Below are positions 19,788 to 28,663 of a stretch of DNA of 64,000 nt, in pieces. A program made the position numbers and the translations under genes. Source of the DNA: Vibrio agarilyticus (lineage in GTDB: Bacteria; Pseudomonadota; Gammaproteobacteria; Enterobacterales; Vibrionaceae). Below the pieces are notes generated by a model. That model worked only from the letters and a program-made list of their open reading frames with translations. It was not told where the DNA came from and searched no databases. The DNA lies in NCBI RefSeq assembly GCF_012641465.1, contig NZ_JABAIK010000001.1, forward strand, positions 248,001 to 312,000, in the 5' to 3' direction. Each line of letters begins with the position of its first letter. The stretch's first letter is position 1.

Positions 19788-20732
19788 TCAGCGCAAAATA
19801 TCACGCAGACGCTCTTGCAACACTTGAACTAAGAGATCGGGCTGAAATTTCGAAATGAAACGATCACATCCCACTTTTTGCACCATAGCCTCATTGAAAT
19901 TACCGCTCAGCGAGGTATTCAAAGTGATAAACAGTTTTGACATACGAGGATCTTGACGCACCTCTCGAGTGAGTTTATAACCGTCCATTTCCGGCATTTC
20001 GGCATCGGTTATCAACATAAGAAGCTCTTGTTCTAAGTTTTTGCCTTCATCACACCAGCGCTTCAATAAATTCCACGCCTGAAGACCATCACCGCACTCA
20101 ATAATATTTACCCCAAGCGGCTCAAGCGTATCGCGCACTTGATTGCGTGCCGTCGATGAATCATCGACAACCAGAACGTGGCGCCCATGAAGCTCATTGA
20201 CCAGTTGGGCATCAAGTACCCCATCCGAAATCGACACGTCATAATGGACGATTTCTGCGAGCACTTTTTCTACGTCGATAATTTCAACAATCTCACTGCG
20301 GTCCCCTTCTTTGACTTGGGTGATCGCAGTTAAATAGTTCGAACGTCCGGTGTTTTTCGGTGGCGGTTGGATCTCGGTCCAAGCGGTATTGATGATATTG
20401 CGCACTTGTCCAACCAAAAAGCCCTGCACAGTTCGGTTGTATTCGGTAATGATCAGATTTTCTTCAAGTACTTCGCCACGTTGTGGAGGAAAACCGATCG
20501 CTTGTCGTAAATCAATCACAGGTACCGCCTCACCTCGTAGCGACGCGACACCACAAATGTGGTGATGACTGCCCGGCAACTTAGTTAACATCGGCATTTT
20601 GAGCACTTCACGAACTTTGAACACATTAATAGCAAAAATCTGCCGACTGTTGAGACTAAAAAGCAATAACTCGAGTCGATTCTCGCCCACCAAATTTGTT
20701 CGCATATCGACGCTATTTAACACATTCGACAT
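19788..20732 (-). CDS. cheV: Chemotaxis coupling protein CheV
   Basis: A 314-residue protein: a CheW-like coupling domain (~residues 15-165; FSLNSRQIFAINVFKVREVL, GVASLRGEAVPVIDL) fused to a receiver domain (~185-312; HVLVVDDSSTAR, phospho-acceptor Asp243 in ITDAEMPEMDG, LNTSLSG, SKFQPD). It links chemoreceptors to CheA and is tuned by phosphorylation. Vibrio genomes hold several cheV copies, so the paralogue cannot be specified. It is a single-gene unit with no chemotaxis neighbours. Confidence 0.93.
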   Translation of the reverse strand: MSNVLNSVDMRTNLVGENRLELLLFSLNSRQIFAINVFKVREVLKMPMLTKLPGSHHHICGVASLRGEAVPVIDLRQAIGFPPQRGEVLEENLIITEYNRTVQGFLVGQVRNIINTAWTEIQPPPKNTGRSNYLTAITQVKEGDRSEIVEIIDVEKVLAEIVHYDVSISDGVLDAQLVNELHGRHVLVVDDSSTARNQVRDTLEPLGVNIIECGDGLQAWNLLKRWCDEGKNLEQELLMLITDAEMPEMDGYKLTREVRQDPRMSKLFITLNTSLSGNFNEAMVQKVGCDRFISKFQPDLLVQVLQERLRDILR

Positions 20733-20822
20733 TATTCACCTGATCCCGTGGCTTAGGGTACCTGAGCGTCTTGTCGCTCGGTAACCATGATATTGATACA
20801 TCATTTTGCTGGCGACAAAAAC

Positions 20823-20863
20823 AAGAAAACCGCTACAGCATCAATTACTTGATACCATAGCGG
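20823..20863 (-). terminator. Probable terminator of mlc
   Basis: Nested stem: CCGCTA (20830-20835) pairs with TAGCGG (20858-20863), with an inner ATCAA/TTGAT stem. On the minus strand it is followed by TTTTCTTGTTTTT. It lies about 75 bases past the mlc stop. Confidence 0.65.
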
Positions 20864-20937
20864 AACAAAAGAGAGGGAGCAATCAATTAACAGCAAGCTC
20901 GTTAACGGCATCAACATTCAAGCCTAGATATCGCCGA

Positions 20938-22155
20938 TTAACCTTCAATCACTTTCATCAGCAACTCACCATCATACAGTGCCTGTTTCACCAACGCGGC
21001 CCCCGGCATCGTCGCTTGCTTATAAAAACGCGACTCAACCAATTCCAAATGTTGATGATAAACCGGTAAACTTTGCTCTTGAATACAGCGTAGTACTGAT
21101 GGGTATAAAACCTCTTTCGCTTGATTTATCACGCCGCCAATTAGGATTTTTTCTGGGTTAAACAGATTAATCACAATCGCAATCGCCGAACCAAGATACT
21201 CTCCAAGCTGTTCAATCACATCAACCGCAAGTGCGTCCCCACTTGCTGCAGCTTCGCATATGCTTTCGATACTCATTTCATCTTGCAATGCCAGAGATGA
21301 CGGCTCGCCATTTCGAATTCGCTCAACGACTTGCTCACGAATCGCTTTTGAACTGGCGACAGTTTCCAAGCAGCCTCGATTACCACAATGACAACGCTTA
21401 CCATTGCGATCGATTTGAATATGGCCGAGCTCGCCAATATTACCGTGGCGCCCTTGGAGTAAACGTCCATCCAGAATAATCCCGGCACCCAACCCGTGGT
21501 GAATCGAAATCAGCACCGAGTTTTCATTTTCTTGAGAGTGACCAAACAACTTTTCCGCCAATGCCCAAGCACGAGTATCATTGGCAATGAAGACTGGCAA
21601 ACCTGTCGCCTTATAGATCTCAGGGCCTAACGCTAAATTTTCAACGTTGTAATGCGGCATCTGCAGGACAATGCCTTGCTCTGAGTTCACCAAGCCTGGC
21701 AGAGTAATGGCGATGCTGGTTAAGCGGTCCAATTGTTCTGCATAGGTTTGGAAAAATTCTTCAATTTCGTGCAGCAGCCGAGCAAGTACATCATCCTGAT
21801 CTCGCTCGTGAATATCAATTTTCGTGTCAATGAGTACATCACCACCTAACTCATGAAGCGCAATCGTCAGATAACCACGCCCGAGTCGCATCGATAAAAA
21901 TTGCCAACCTTGATTATTCACCTGCAAGCCGACCGCAGGCCGTCCACGACTTAGGGATTCTTGCACTGTGGTTTCATGAATGAGATGCGCCTCGATCAAT
22001 TCGCGCGTAATTTTAGTAATACTTGCCGGGGCAAGTTCACTCTCTTTAGACAGATCAATTCGAGAAATCGGCCCTTTTTGATCGATAAGTTTATATACAC
22101 GACCTGCATTGACCTGCTTGATATGGTCAATGTGGCCGGGTTGAGCCATGTACAT
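20938..22155 (-). CDS. mlc: ROK-family repressor Mlc (sugar transport control)
   Basis: A 405-residue ROK repressor, closer to E. coli Mlc than to NagC. The N-terminal winged helix is GHIDHIKQVNAGRVYKLIDQ...LAPASITKITREL (~7-55). The zinc site has His245 (GHIQID) and the cluster CHCGNRGCLE with Cys255, 257 and 262. LTSIAITLPGLV and the ILIGGVI segment match Mlc. Mlc represses ptsG and PTS genes and is removed by binding dephosphorylated PtsG, whose gene lies 7 kb away in this window. The ATG at 22155 has GGAG 6 bases upstream. A palindromic operator-like site lies 36 bases before the start. Confidence 0.9.
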   Translation of the reverse strand: MYMAQPGHIDHIKQVNAGRVYKLIDQKGPISRIDLSKESELAPASITKITRELIEAHLIHETTVQESLSRGRPAVGLQVNNQGWQFLSMRLGRGYLTIALHELGGDVLIDTKIDIHERDQDDVLARLLHEIEEFFQTYAEQLDRLTSIAITLPGLVNSEQGIVLQMPHYNVENLALGPEIYKATGLPVFIANDTRAWALAEKLFGHSQENENSVLISIHHGLGAGIILDGRLLQGRHGNIGELGHIQIDRNGKRCHCGNRGCLETVASSKAIREQVVERIRNGEPSSLALQDEMSIESICEAAASGDALAVDVIEQLGEYLGSAIAIVINLFNPEKILIGGVINQAKEVLYPSVLRCIQEQSLPVYHQHLELVESRFYKQATMPGAALVKQALYDGELLMKVIEG

Positions 22156-22183
22156 CTCGTACTCCACACAGTAATAACTCGAC

Positions 22184-22208
22184 AATTTTTTTACTTTGCG
22201 AAGTAATT
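22184..22208. promoter_or_regulatory. Operator-like palindrome in the mlc leader
   Basis: TTACTTTGCGAAGTAA (22191-22206) is a perfect 16-base inverted repeat flanked by A/T tracts. The layout resembles known Mlc/NagC operators (T-rich, ACT..GCGAA, A-rich), so autoregulation of mlc is likely. From memory of the operator family, not measured. Confidence 0.55.
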
Positions 22209-22552
22209 GTGAAGTGCAACACGTCAGCGCCGTGACCCGCATCACGTTCAAAGGTGATGGTTTGTGTTTTCAGTCAAATTACCTGCGCTCAACGCAGTAA
22301 AATTATCGAAATTTGATCCATTATACCCCTAACTTGCCCGGCAAATCAGCAAAACAACGGCCTTGTTGACATTTAACTCATACATTCATCCTATAAAACG
22401 CAACAAACCTACCATTTTCATTGCGCACAGAATGTGATTGTTACGTCACTTTTTTTTCTCCACAAAATTTATCGTAACCTCATTGAACTTCAATAAGATA
22501 CCACTACACTCATGAGTATCTTTGCTCGCTCATCTTTGAAAAGGAGGTGGTC
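22209..22552. promoter_or_regulatory. Divergent mlc-pykA intergenic region
   Basis: About 340 non-coding bases. A TTGACA (22366-22371) with TATAAA at 22392-22397 may be the pykA promoter, though the 20-base spacing is long. AATGTGATTGTTACGTCACTT near 22432 has TGTGA/TCACT arms like a degenerate CRP site. Nothing else was recognised. Confidence 0.35.
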
Positions 22553-23998
22553 ATGACACCGCGCCTTAGACGAACCAAAATTGTTACAACGCTCGGTCCT
22601 GCGACCGATAAAGCCGACGTGTTAGAACGAATTTTACGCGCAGGCGCCAACGTCGTGCGCCTCAACTTTTCTCATGGTACTGCAGAGCAGCACCTCGAAC
22701 GTGCCGTTAATGTGCGAAAAATTGCAGCGAAAATAGGACAGCATGTCGCCATACTCGGCGATCTTCAAGGCCCTAAAATACGGATATCCACTTTTGAGAA
22801 GGGCGCTATAACGCTACGCGTAGGTGAGCCTTTTATTTTAGATAGCGCAATGGCACGTGGCGCTGGTAACGAACGCGGCGTCGGTTTGGATTACACCACG
22901 CTTCCTGAAGATGTCACTGAAGGCGATGTGTTGTTACTCGATGATGGGCGCATTCAACTCAAAGTGGTCAGCGTCACCGGAAGCCAAGTCAATACGTGTG
23001 TCATGATCGGTGGCGCGCTGTCCGACAACAAAGGGATCAATAAACTCGGAGGCGGGCTTTCCGCAGCCGCTCTCACTGAAAAAGATCACAACGATATTAT
23101 TACTGCCGCGCAAATTGGCGTCGACTTTTTGGCCATTTCATTTCCCCGCAATGGCGCCGATATGATGTACGCTCGAAAACTGGCTCAAGATGCTGGGCTC
23201 AATGCGCGTCTTGTGGCGAAAGTCGAGCGTGCTGAGACCGTTGCGACAGATGATGCGATGGATGAGATTATTCAAGCGTCCGACGCCGTCATGGTGGCAC
23301 GGGGCGATCTTGGGGTTGAGATTGGCGATCCTGAGCTCGTTGGCGTACAAAAAAAATTGATACGGCACGCTCGTCGATTAAATCGCGCCGTGATCACAGC
23401 AACTCAAATGATGGAGTCGATGATTTCAAGTCCGATGCCCACTCGAGCCGAAGTCATGGATGTCGCCAATGCAGTGCTGGATGGGACCGATGCTGTGATG
23501 TTGTCGGGTGAAACTGCCGCCGGGCAATACCCTGTTGAAACGGTAACCGCGATGGCCGCCGTCTGTTTAGGCGCCGAAAAAACCGCCGTCACTGACCGAC
23601 GCCACGCACCGCCAGCACACCCTTTCAGCAGTAAGGCAGAAACGATTGCAATGTCGACCATGTACGCGGCAAATCATATGCCTGGAATCGATGCTGTCAT
23701 TTCACTCACAGAATCAGGCCAAACTGCGTTACTCATGTCACGGCTGAGTTCCGGCTTGCCGATTTTTGCGCTATCTCGTCATGAAGAAAGTCTTCGCCAT
23801 TGCGCCCTCTATCGTGGCGTCACTCCGATCTATTTCGATTCACAAGGTGATGGGGGCGTCGCGACAGCGCAAAAAGCACTGTTGACGCTCAAAACACAAG
23901 GACTACTTGAGTCTGGTAATCGAGTGATCATTACCCAAGGCGATATTATGGACGTGATCGGCTCTACCAATTGTATGCGTATTCTAGAGGTCGATTAA
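22553..23998 (+). CDS. pykA: Pyruvate kinase, PykA (type II)
   Basis: A 481-residue cytosolic glycolytic enzyme (PEP + ADP to pyruvate + ATP). [22 protein letters not shown], the K-containing [20 protein letters not shown] and [12 protein letters not shown] are the active-site landmarks, then [11 protein letters not shown] and [15 protein letters not shown]. The sequence is nearer to AMP/sugar-phosphate activated PykA than to PykF ([33 protein letters not shown]). A very strong ribosome binding site (AAGGAGG) is 5 bases before the ATG at 22553; a GTG two codons earlier overlaps it. Its stop overlaps the stop of the convergent patatin gene. Confidence 0.95.
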   Translation: MTPRLRRTKIVTTLGPATDKADVLERILRAGANVVRLNFSHGTAEQHLERAVNVRKIAAKIGQHVAILGDLQGPKIRISTFEKGAITLRVGEPFILDSAMARGAGNERGVGLDYTTLPEDVTEGDVLLLDDGRIQLKVVSVTGSQVNTCVMIGGALSDNKGINKLGGGLSAAALTEKDHNDIITAAQIGVDFLAISFPRNGADMMYARKLAQDAGLNARLVAKVERAETVATDDAMDEIIQASDAVMVARGDLGVEIGDPELVGVQKKLIRHARRLNRAVITATQMMESMISSPMPTRAEVMDVANAVLDGTDAVMLSGETAAGQYPVETVTAMAAVCLGAEKTAVTDRRHAPPAHPFSSKAETIAMSTMYAANHMPGIDAVISLTESGQTALLMSRLSSGLPIFALSRHEESLRHCALYRGVTPIYFDSQGDGGVATAQKALLTLKTQGLLESGNRVIITQGDIMDVIGSTNCMRILEVD

Positions 23999-25146
23999 GC
24001 CGAGCGAGCGGCAGCTGATGATGTCAACATGGAGTGATATAAAGTGATAAAACGCTGCCCTGCTTCCAGCCCAAGCTGGTAATCGTGCAAAAGCTCTTCG
24101 GCCGTGCTCATCAAAGACGATGAGCGCAACGGCGAGCTTGGCGCAATTTGTACCACAAAAGTGTCGTCGGGCGGCTGTCGAAGAAACGTTTGAGTTAAAT
24201 CATAAGTCTGATAATGAACCATCAACATATCTGCCAAACTGGCATCAAACTTTTCTCCCAATAAATGACTAAGACGATAAATATTATCAGCGCCGAACAA
24301 CCAACGTCCGCCATTCAACTGAGGAGCGTAAGGCTCATTTTGTTGCGCTTGAATAAACTGCTGCTGAATAAAGCTTGACCATCCTTGTCGCCATTGAAGC
24401 AGTGTCTGCTGCCACTTCTCTTGCACGCCTTGCAAAGGTTCCTTAAACCACGCTGGTATTTCATCATTAAGATCATTGGACGTCGGTTTGGGCCCAGGAA
24501 CCTCAATCGGCTCAGTTCGAACGACTACGATTAAGCGTGCATTACGACGCCACGCTTCCTGTACTGGGATTGACGCTGAGACACCACCATCAACAAATCG
24601 TTGACCATTCAGTTCGACTTCATGCTCATACAGTCTCGGAATCGCGCACGTTGCGAGCAGCGTTTCGAACCACTGCTGGGTCAACAAAGGGAGATAATGA
24701 TCCGATAGCGTATCAACATCGGTCACTGCGGCAAACGCACCGCGCTGACCCAAGGTCATTCGACCAAGATCAAGATCTATCTTGTACGGAAACTGTTGGA
24801 TCTGCGTGAGCGCCCAGTCCATACCAAGAAATTGCTTTCGCCGAATGTAAGAAAAGAGACTAAAAAATTCGGGGGTCGTTGTGAGATCTAAAATAAACGA
24901 CTTTGCCAACCCTAACTGCCGGCATAAATAGGCACATAGATTAAGCGCCCCCGCAGAGGTGCCATAAAACTCATCAAATGGGTCTACATTGGCGAGTAAG
25001 AATGCATCTAATACGCCGGCTGTAAAAATACCACGCTGACCACCACCTTGGGTCACCAATGCGGTTTTGCCTTCGAGGTAGCCAGCAAAACGCTCACGAT
25101 TAACTAAGGTGGTTTGCTCAGTAACGACACCACTATTGACTACCAT
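23995..25146 (-). CDS. Patatin-like phospholipase (YjjU-like)
   Basis: A 383-residue patatin-family lipid acyl hydrolase. The oxyanion loop [16 protein letters not shown], the nucleophile elbow GTSAG and the catalytic Asp in DGGVS are all in place. The overall pattern ([28 protein letters not shown]) resembles E. coli YjjU. There is no signal peptide, so it is probably cytoplasmic or peripheral. The substrate is unknown. The stop codon shares the TTAA at 23995-23998 with pykA in a tail-to-tail overlap. Confidence 0.88.
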   Translation of the reverse strand: MVVNSGVVTEQTTLVNRERFAGYLEGKTALVTQGGGQRGIFTAGVLDAFLLANVDPFDEFYGTSAGALNLCAYLCRQLGLAKSFILDLTTTPEFFSLFSYIRRKQFLGMDWALTQIQQFPYKIDLDLGRMTLGQRGAFAAVTDVDTLSDHYLPLLTQQWFETLLATCAIPRLYEHEVELNGQRFVDGGVSASIPVQEAWRRNARLIVVVRTEPIEVPGPKPTSNDLNDEIPAWFKEPLQGVQEKWQQTLLQWRQGWSSFIQQQFIQAQQNEPYAPQLNGGRWLFGADNIYRLSHLLGEKFDASLADMLMVHYQTYDLTQTFLRQPPDDTFVVQIAPSSPLRSSSLMSTAEELLHDYQLGLEAGQRFITLYHSMLTSSAAARSA

Positions 25147-25158
25147 AAATAACCACCA

Positions 25159-25251
25159 CTATGCCGTGGTAATTGCCACAAACCCAAACGAGAGAATCAC
25201 GGTAAATGCAGCCGCGACTACCCATAGCGCTAGCTTAAGATCGTATTCCAT
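25159..25251 (-). CDS. Small membrane protein, YnhF-like (30 residues)
   Basis: A 30-codon gene read from the minus strand: MEYDLKLALWVVAAAFTVIL then SFGFVAITTA. It has a short polar N-terminus with D-L-K and one membrane helix, like E. coli YnhF (M-x-x-DLKxxL then a helix). GGAGG stands 5 bases before the ATG, a much better start signal than most genes here have. It ends 13 bases before the start of the patatin gene on the same strand, so the two may be co-transcribed. Family assignment comes from memory of YnhF; function unknown. Confidence 0.65.
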   Translation of the reverse strand: MEYDLKLALWVVAAAFTVILSFGFVAITTA

Positions 25252-25497
25252 CACTGCCTCCAAATTAATCAAACTCACAAAACTCATGTCGCAAGCCATG
25301 TAAATGTAACAAAGTAATAACAGTTGCGTGAGACATGTTCAAGTTCTGACCAATTCAGTCGCGTAATTATGCCATTGGTATCACAATCGAAGCAGATCTA
25401 ACCATCGGCTTTACGGTTAACTCTCGCGATACCACTCAATCTCAGCAAACCCAAACGCCACTTACGCCACTTACGCCACTTACGCCAAGAGAATCAA
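25252..25497. other. Intergenic region with a 9-base tandem repeat
   Basis: Non-coding by gene calls. ACGCCACTT is repeated three times plus a partial copy at 25455-25487. One frame (25350-25538) stays open without a start codon and reads IGITIEADLTIGFTVNSRD then repeated TPL; it may be a remnant of a lost gene. The promoter of the small membrane protein must lie at the left end. Confidence 0.4.
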
Positions 25498-26138
25498 ATG
25501 AAATATCTTACAAGGAAATCAAAAACACCTTTCGCTAACACGATGACGTTGATAACCAAATTGCTCAAAATGTTTTCTTTCTCTCTGATACCATTTGTTT
25601 TCGTTGATGCTGCTGAACTTGAGGTCACTCCCATGGTTGGCGTCACTGCAGGTGGCGACGTCAAAGACGATAACGATGAGCGGTACGATATCAAAGCAGG
25701 CGTTAATCTGAGCATCGCCATCGAGACCCCAATGGATAAAGGGCGCATAGGTCTCTACCTTGCCAGCCAACGCAACAAAACTGAGCGGATTGATACCAAA
25801 ACGAAACTGCACATTTTGCAGTTTCAAAGCAGCGTGGTTTATCCACTAAAAAATGGGTTTCGCAGTTATGTGGGGCTTGGCTTAGGGGGCGGCTATCTTG
25901 ACGCGCCATGGGTCGATAATCACTGGGGATTTTCCGGCTCAGCGTTTACCGGTATTGAGTATCCAATCTCAGAAACCGTGTCATTCAACAGTCAACTACG
26001 CTGGCTGGGAGTCAGTGTTGACGATAATGCCAATACCGCTGTGTCGATGTGAATGGCATTCGCAACTGTTCAATACGCTTCCACACTCAGTTACTAAATC
26101 AATTTCAAGCTCATTTTGGCCTAACAATGCACTTCTAA
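25498..26138 (+). pseudogene. Outer-membrane beta-barrel protein with a frameshift near the 3' end
   Basis: From 25498 the frame gives 184 residues: a signal peptide (hydrophobic FSFSLIPFVFV, cleavage near VDAAE), then alternating strands and glycine-rich turns (SYVGLGLGGGYLDAPW, FTGIEYPISETVSFNSQLRW) typical of a small eight-strand barrel. It stops at 26052. The frame shifted by one base continues from about 26045 as DVNGIRNCSIRF and ends at 26138 in GLTMHF, an aromatic-ending last strand as barrels require. One lost base near 26044 restores a full protein of ~212 residues and a second cysteine (V-C-D-V-N-G-I-R-N-C). It is either a real mutation or a sequencing error. The role is unknown. 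Confidence 0.7.
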
Positions 26139-26582
26139 CATTTCATTTACAAAATGTTGTTTGATCAAATTTTTTTAGAGGGTCCGCCTAAAGATGAATT
26201 TAGACTCATTACTTTGAAATTATCCAAAATGAAGCATTTTACACTGTACTTTAGAATTTCGTAACGACCTTTCCCTGCCCGTTTGCAATAATGCAACATA
26301 TCCAAGCAAGCCACTCACAGGACTTCACAAGGTTCGCTGTTGCACCAAACAAAATAAATCGCTAGTCTACCGGTTAACGAAAAGCTGTTTATGCCAGCTT
26401 TCGCGAATCCAGGTTGTTAAAAACAACATTTAATTCTAATTTCCTTCTATAGAGCCTATAAACAAACCAAGGTTTTTATGTTTTACGGTGAATGGTTGCA
26501 AGGTTCGCTCCTTTCGCAGTAAAAATCGTCTTGTAGTGCTCAAGGAAAGCTTCATTCCTCAGGGAGTTGTAAGGAGTACATC
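26139..26582. other. Long leader of the NSS transporter gene
   Basis: About 440 bases without a gene. Small hairpins are seen (GTTGTT/AACAAC near 26413; AGGAA/TTCCT near 26542, just before the ribosome binding site AAGGAG at 26571). I looked for a glycine riboswitch, since such elements precede some Vibrio amino-acid transporters, and did not find its core. The promoter was not located. Confidence 0.35.
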
Positions 26583-28073
26583 ATGAAGCGAGAACAATGG
26601 GGATCCCGCGCGGGGTTCATACTAGCCGCAGTCGGCTCTGCAATTGGTTTAGGGAACATTTGGCGTTTCCCATACATGGCTTACGAAAACGGTGGTGGCG
26701 CCTTTTTTATTCCTTATATTTTTGCCATGCTCACCGCTGGTATTCCATTTATGATTTTGGAATTCAGCCTAGGTAAAAAATACCGAGGCTCAGCTCCAGT
26801 CACGTTAGCCAAAATCCACAAAAAATTTGAATGGCTTGGCTGGTTCCAAGTTGGTGTCGCCGCGATTATTGCCGTTTACTATGTTGCGGTTATCGGTTGG
26901 TCAATCTCTTACTTGGGTATGTCATTTACTCAATCTTGGGGAACCGATACTAACGCATTCTTCTTTAGTGAATACCTAAAGTTGGGTGATAATTCACCAA
27001 CCAACTTAGGTAACATTCAGTGGAATATCGCCTTTACCGTATTAATCGCATGGGCTATCACCTACGCGGCGGTTGCAGGTGGTGTTAAAGCTGGTATTGA
27101 GCGCGCTTCCAAAATTATGATGCCTATTTTGTTTATCATGGTGCTGATCCTCATAGGTCGCATGGTCTTTCTTCCTGGCGCGCTAGACGGTGTGAACTAC
27201 ATGTTCAAACCTGATTTCAGCAAAATCATGGATGTTAAAGTGTGGGCAGCGGCCTATGGTCAGATCTTCTTCACCTTAAGTATCGGCTTTGCCATCATGC
27301 TGGCTTACTCAAGCTACCTACCAGAAAAATCAGACGTCACTAACAACGCATTTATGACGGTATTGATTAACTGTGGTTTCTCGATGATGGCCGGGATCAT
27401 GATCTTCTCTGTGCTTGGCTATATGGCCCAAGAGCAAGGCGTTGCGATCACCGAAGTGGTATCGGCAGGTGTTGGATTGGCGTTCGTTACATTACCTGCA
27501 GCAATCAACCTAATGCCCGCGCCTTATATTCTTGGCCCGCTGTTCTTCTTTGCTCTAACAGTCGCTGGATTAAGCTCACTCATTTCAATTATTGAAGCTG
27601 TCACCTCGGCTGTGATTGACAAATTCCAGTGGTCACGTCGCAAAGCGGCTAACTTGGTGGTCGGCGTTAGTGCCGTGGTTTCTTTAGCATTCACCACTAA
27701 TGGCGGTCTATTACTGCTTGATCTTATCGACCACTTTGCCAATAACATTGGTATTATCTTCGGTGGCTTGGTTGAAATTGTGCTTGTGGTTTGGCTAATG
27801 AAGCAAGTGGGTCAAGTTCGTGAATACGTCAACAAAGTTTCTGACTTTAGCGTTGGTACATGGTTTGAGATCTGCTTGCGCTTTGTAACACCTCTGATGC
27901 TAGCAGTGATCCTCGCAACGAAATTGTATGAAATGTTTACTGTGGGTTACGGCGGCTACGATCTCACTTTAGGTTGGGTTGTTATGGGTGTCATCACCGT
28001 CATCGCTGTTGCGATTAACCTATCCAGCCGCCGCAAAGCGGAAACTCAATCACCACAAGAACAGGAGGCCTAA
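26583..28073 (+). CDS. Na+-dependent amino-acid transporter, NSS/SNF family large subunit
   Basis: A 496-residue inner-membrane protein with about 12 hydrophobic helices. The N-terminal signature GSAIGLGNIWRFPYMAYENG is the sodium/substrate site of the neurotransmitter:sodium symporter family, followed by GGGAFFIPY. The 31-residue gene directly after it is the typical small subunit of the methionine/alanine importers (MetP-MetS type), so methionine or alanine are the best substrate guesses; this is inferred from context. AAGGAG precedes the ATG. The last codons contain the ribosome binding site of the next gene. Confidence 0.92.
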   Translation: MKREQWGSRAGFILAAVGSAIGLGNIWRFPYMAYENGGGAFFIPYIFAMLTAGIPFMILEFSLGKKYRGSAPVTLAKIHKKFEWLGWFQVGVAAIIAVYYVAVIGWSISYLGMSFTQSWGTDTNAFFFSEYLKLGDNSPTNLGNIQWNIAFTVLIAWAITYAAVAGGVKAGIERASKIMMPILFIMVLILIGRMVFLPGALDGVNYMFKPDFSKIMDVKVWAAAYGQIFFTLSIGFAIMLAYSSYLPEKSDVTNNAFMTVLINCGFSMMAGIMIFSVLGYMAQEQGVAITEVVSAGVGLAFVTLPAAINLMPAPYILGPLFFFALTVAGLSSLISIIEAVTSAVIDKFQWSRRKAANLVVGVSAVVSLAFTTNGGLLLLDLIDHFANNIGIIFGGLVEIVLVVWLMKQVGQVREYVNKVSDFSVGTWFEICLRFVTPLMLAVILATKLYEMFTVGYGGYDLTLGWVVMGVITVIAVAINLSSRRKAETQSPQEQEA

Positions 28074-28075
28074 TC

Positions 28076-28171
28076 ATGACTGTTGGTGCTATCGTTATGA
28101 TGCTCATAGGCATTGGTATTACTTGGGGCGGCGCAGCGTTCTGCATTAAACGTGCAATGGAACAGCGTTAA
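28076..28171 (+). CDS. NSS transporter small subunit (MetS-like, 31 residues)
   Basis: Reads MTVGAIVMMLIGIGITWGGA then AFCIKRAMEQR: a single membrane helix with a GGAAFC motif and basic end, the hallmark of small subunits that accompany Met/Ala NSS transporters. AGGAGG lies inside the end of the large-subunit gene, 9 bases upstream of the ATG. A terminator follows at 28191, closing the two-gene operon. Confidence 0.85.
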   Translation: MTVGAIVMMLIGIGITWGGAAFCIKRAMEQR

Positions 28172-28190
28172 TCGCGTCAAATAGACATTC

Positions 28191-28225
28191 AAAAAGCCAC
28201 TTCACGTAAGTGGCTTTTTATTTTT
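28191..28225 (+). terminator. Rho-independent terminator of the NSS transporter operon
   Basis: AAAAAGCCACTT pairs with AAGTGGCTTTTT around a 5-base loop, followed by T residues. Confidence 0.9.
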
Positions 28226-28357
28226 GATATAAAGGCCGTACATTTCACCACATAACCTCTTCTCTCAGAGAAACACCATCTCTCAAATGGCGCTCAAAGG
28301 CGAAGCGACTAAAATGTATCCAGGTGTCATTTCGCAACCCATAAAGGAGTCGAAGCT

Positions 28358-28660
28358 ATGGAGCACACCTTGTATGTCATGGCAAGATTTCGCTGCCACA
28401 CGCAACATATCGAAAGTGCAAAACAAACCCTGAAGACCCTCGCCTTTAATACACGAACCCAAGAAGACGGCTGCATAAGCTATATCTACCTGCAAGATGC
28501 GCAAGATCCTCATATTTTCACCCCCTATGAAATTTGGCACTCTCCCAATGCCGAAGCAGCACACTGGAAAACTCCCCACCTCCTCAAAGCGGTAGAGGAA
28601 CTGAAAGATGCCTTAGATGGAGAGGTAACCATCAACCGATATCACAACATTGAGGATTGA
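28358..28660 (+). CDS. Antibiotic-biosynthesis-monooxygenase (ABM) domain protein
   Basis: A 100-residue protein with one dimeric alpha/beta-barrel ABM domain, as in YgiN-type quinol monooxygenases: LYVMARFRCHTQHIESAKQT (first strand and helix), TRTQEDGCISYIYLQD, FTPYEIWHSPNAEAAHWKTP. These small cofactor-free proteins oxidise quinols or serve unknown roles. AAAGGAG lies 9 bases upstream of the ATG. The next gene starts 3 bases after the stop, so the pair forms an operon. Confidence 0.85.
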   Translation: MEHTLYVMARFRCHTQHIESAKQTLKTLAFNTRTQEDGCISYIYLQDAQDPHIFTPYEIWHSPNAEAAHWKTPHLLKAVEELKDALDGEVTINRYHNIED

Positions 28661-28663
28661 TTC

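Noticed and set aside
25455-25487. CRISPR-like or satellite array
   Set aside because: Only a 9-base unit in three to four direct copies with no spacers.
26139-26582. Possible riboswitch in the leader of the NSS transporter
   Set aside because: No glycine or other riboswitch core could be traced by eye, only short hairpins.
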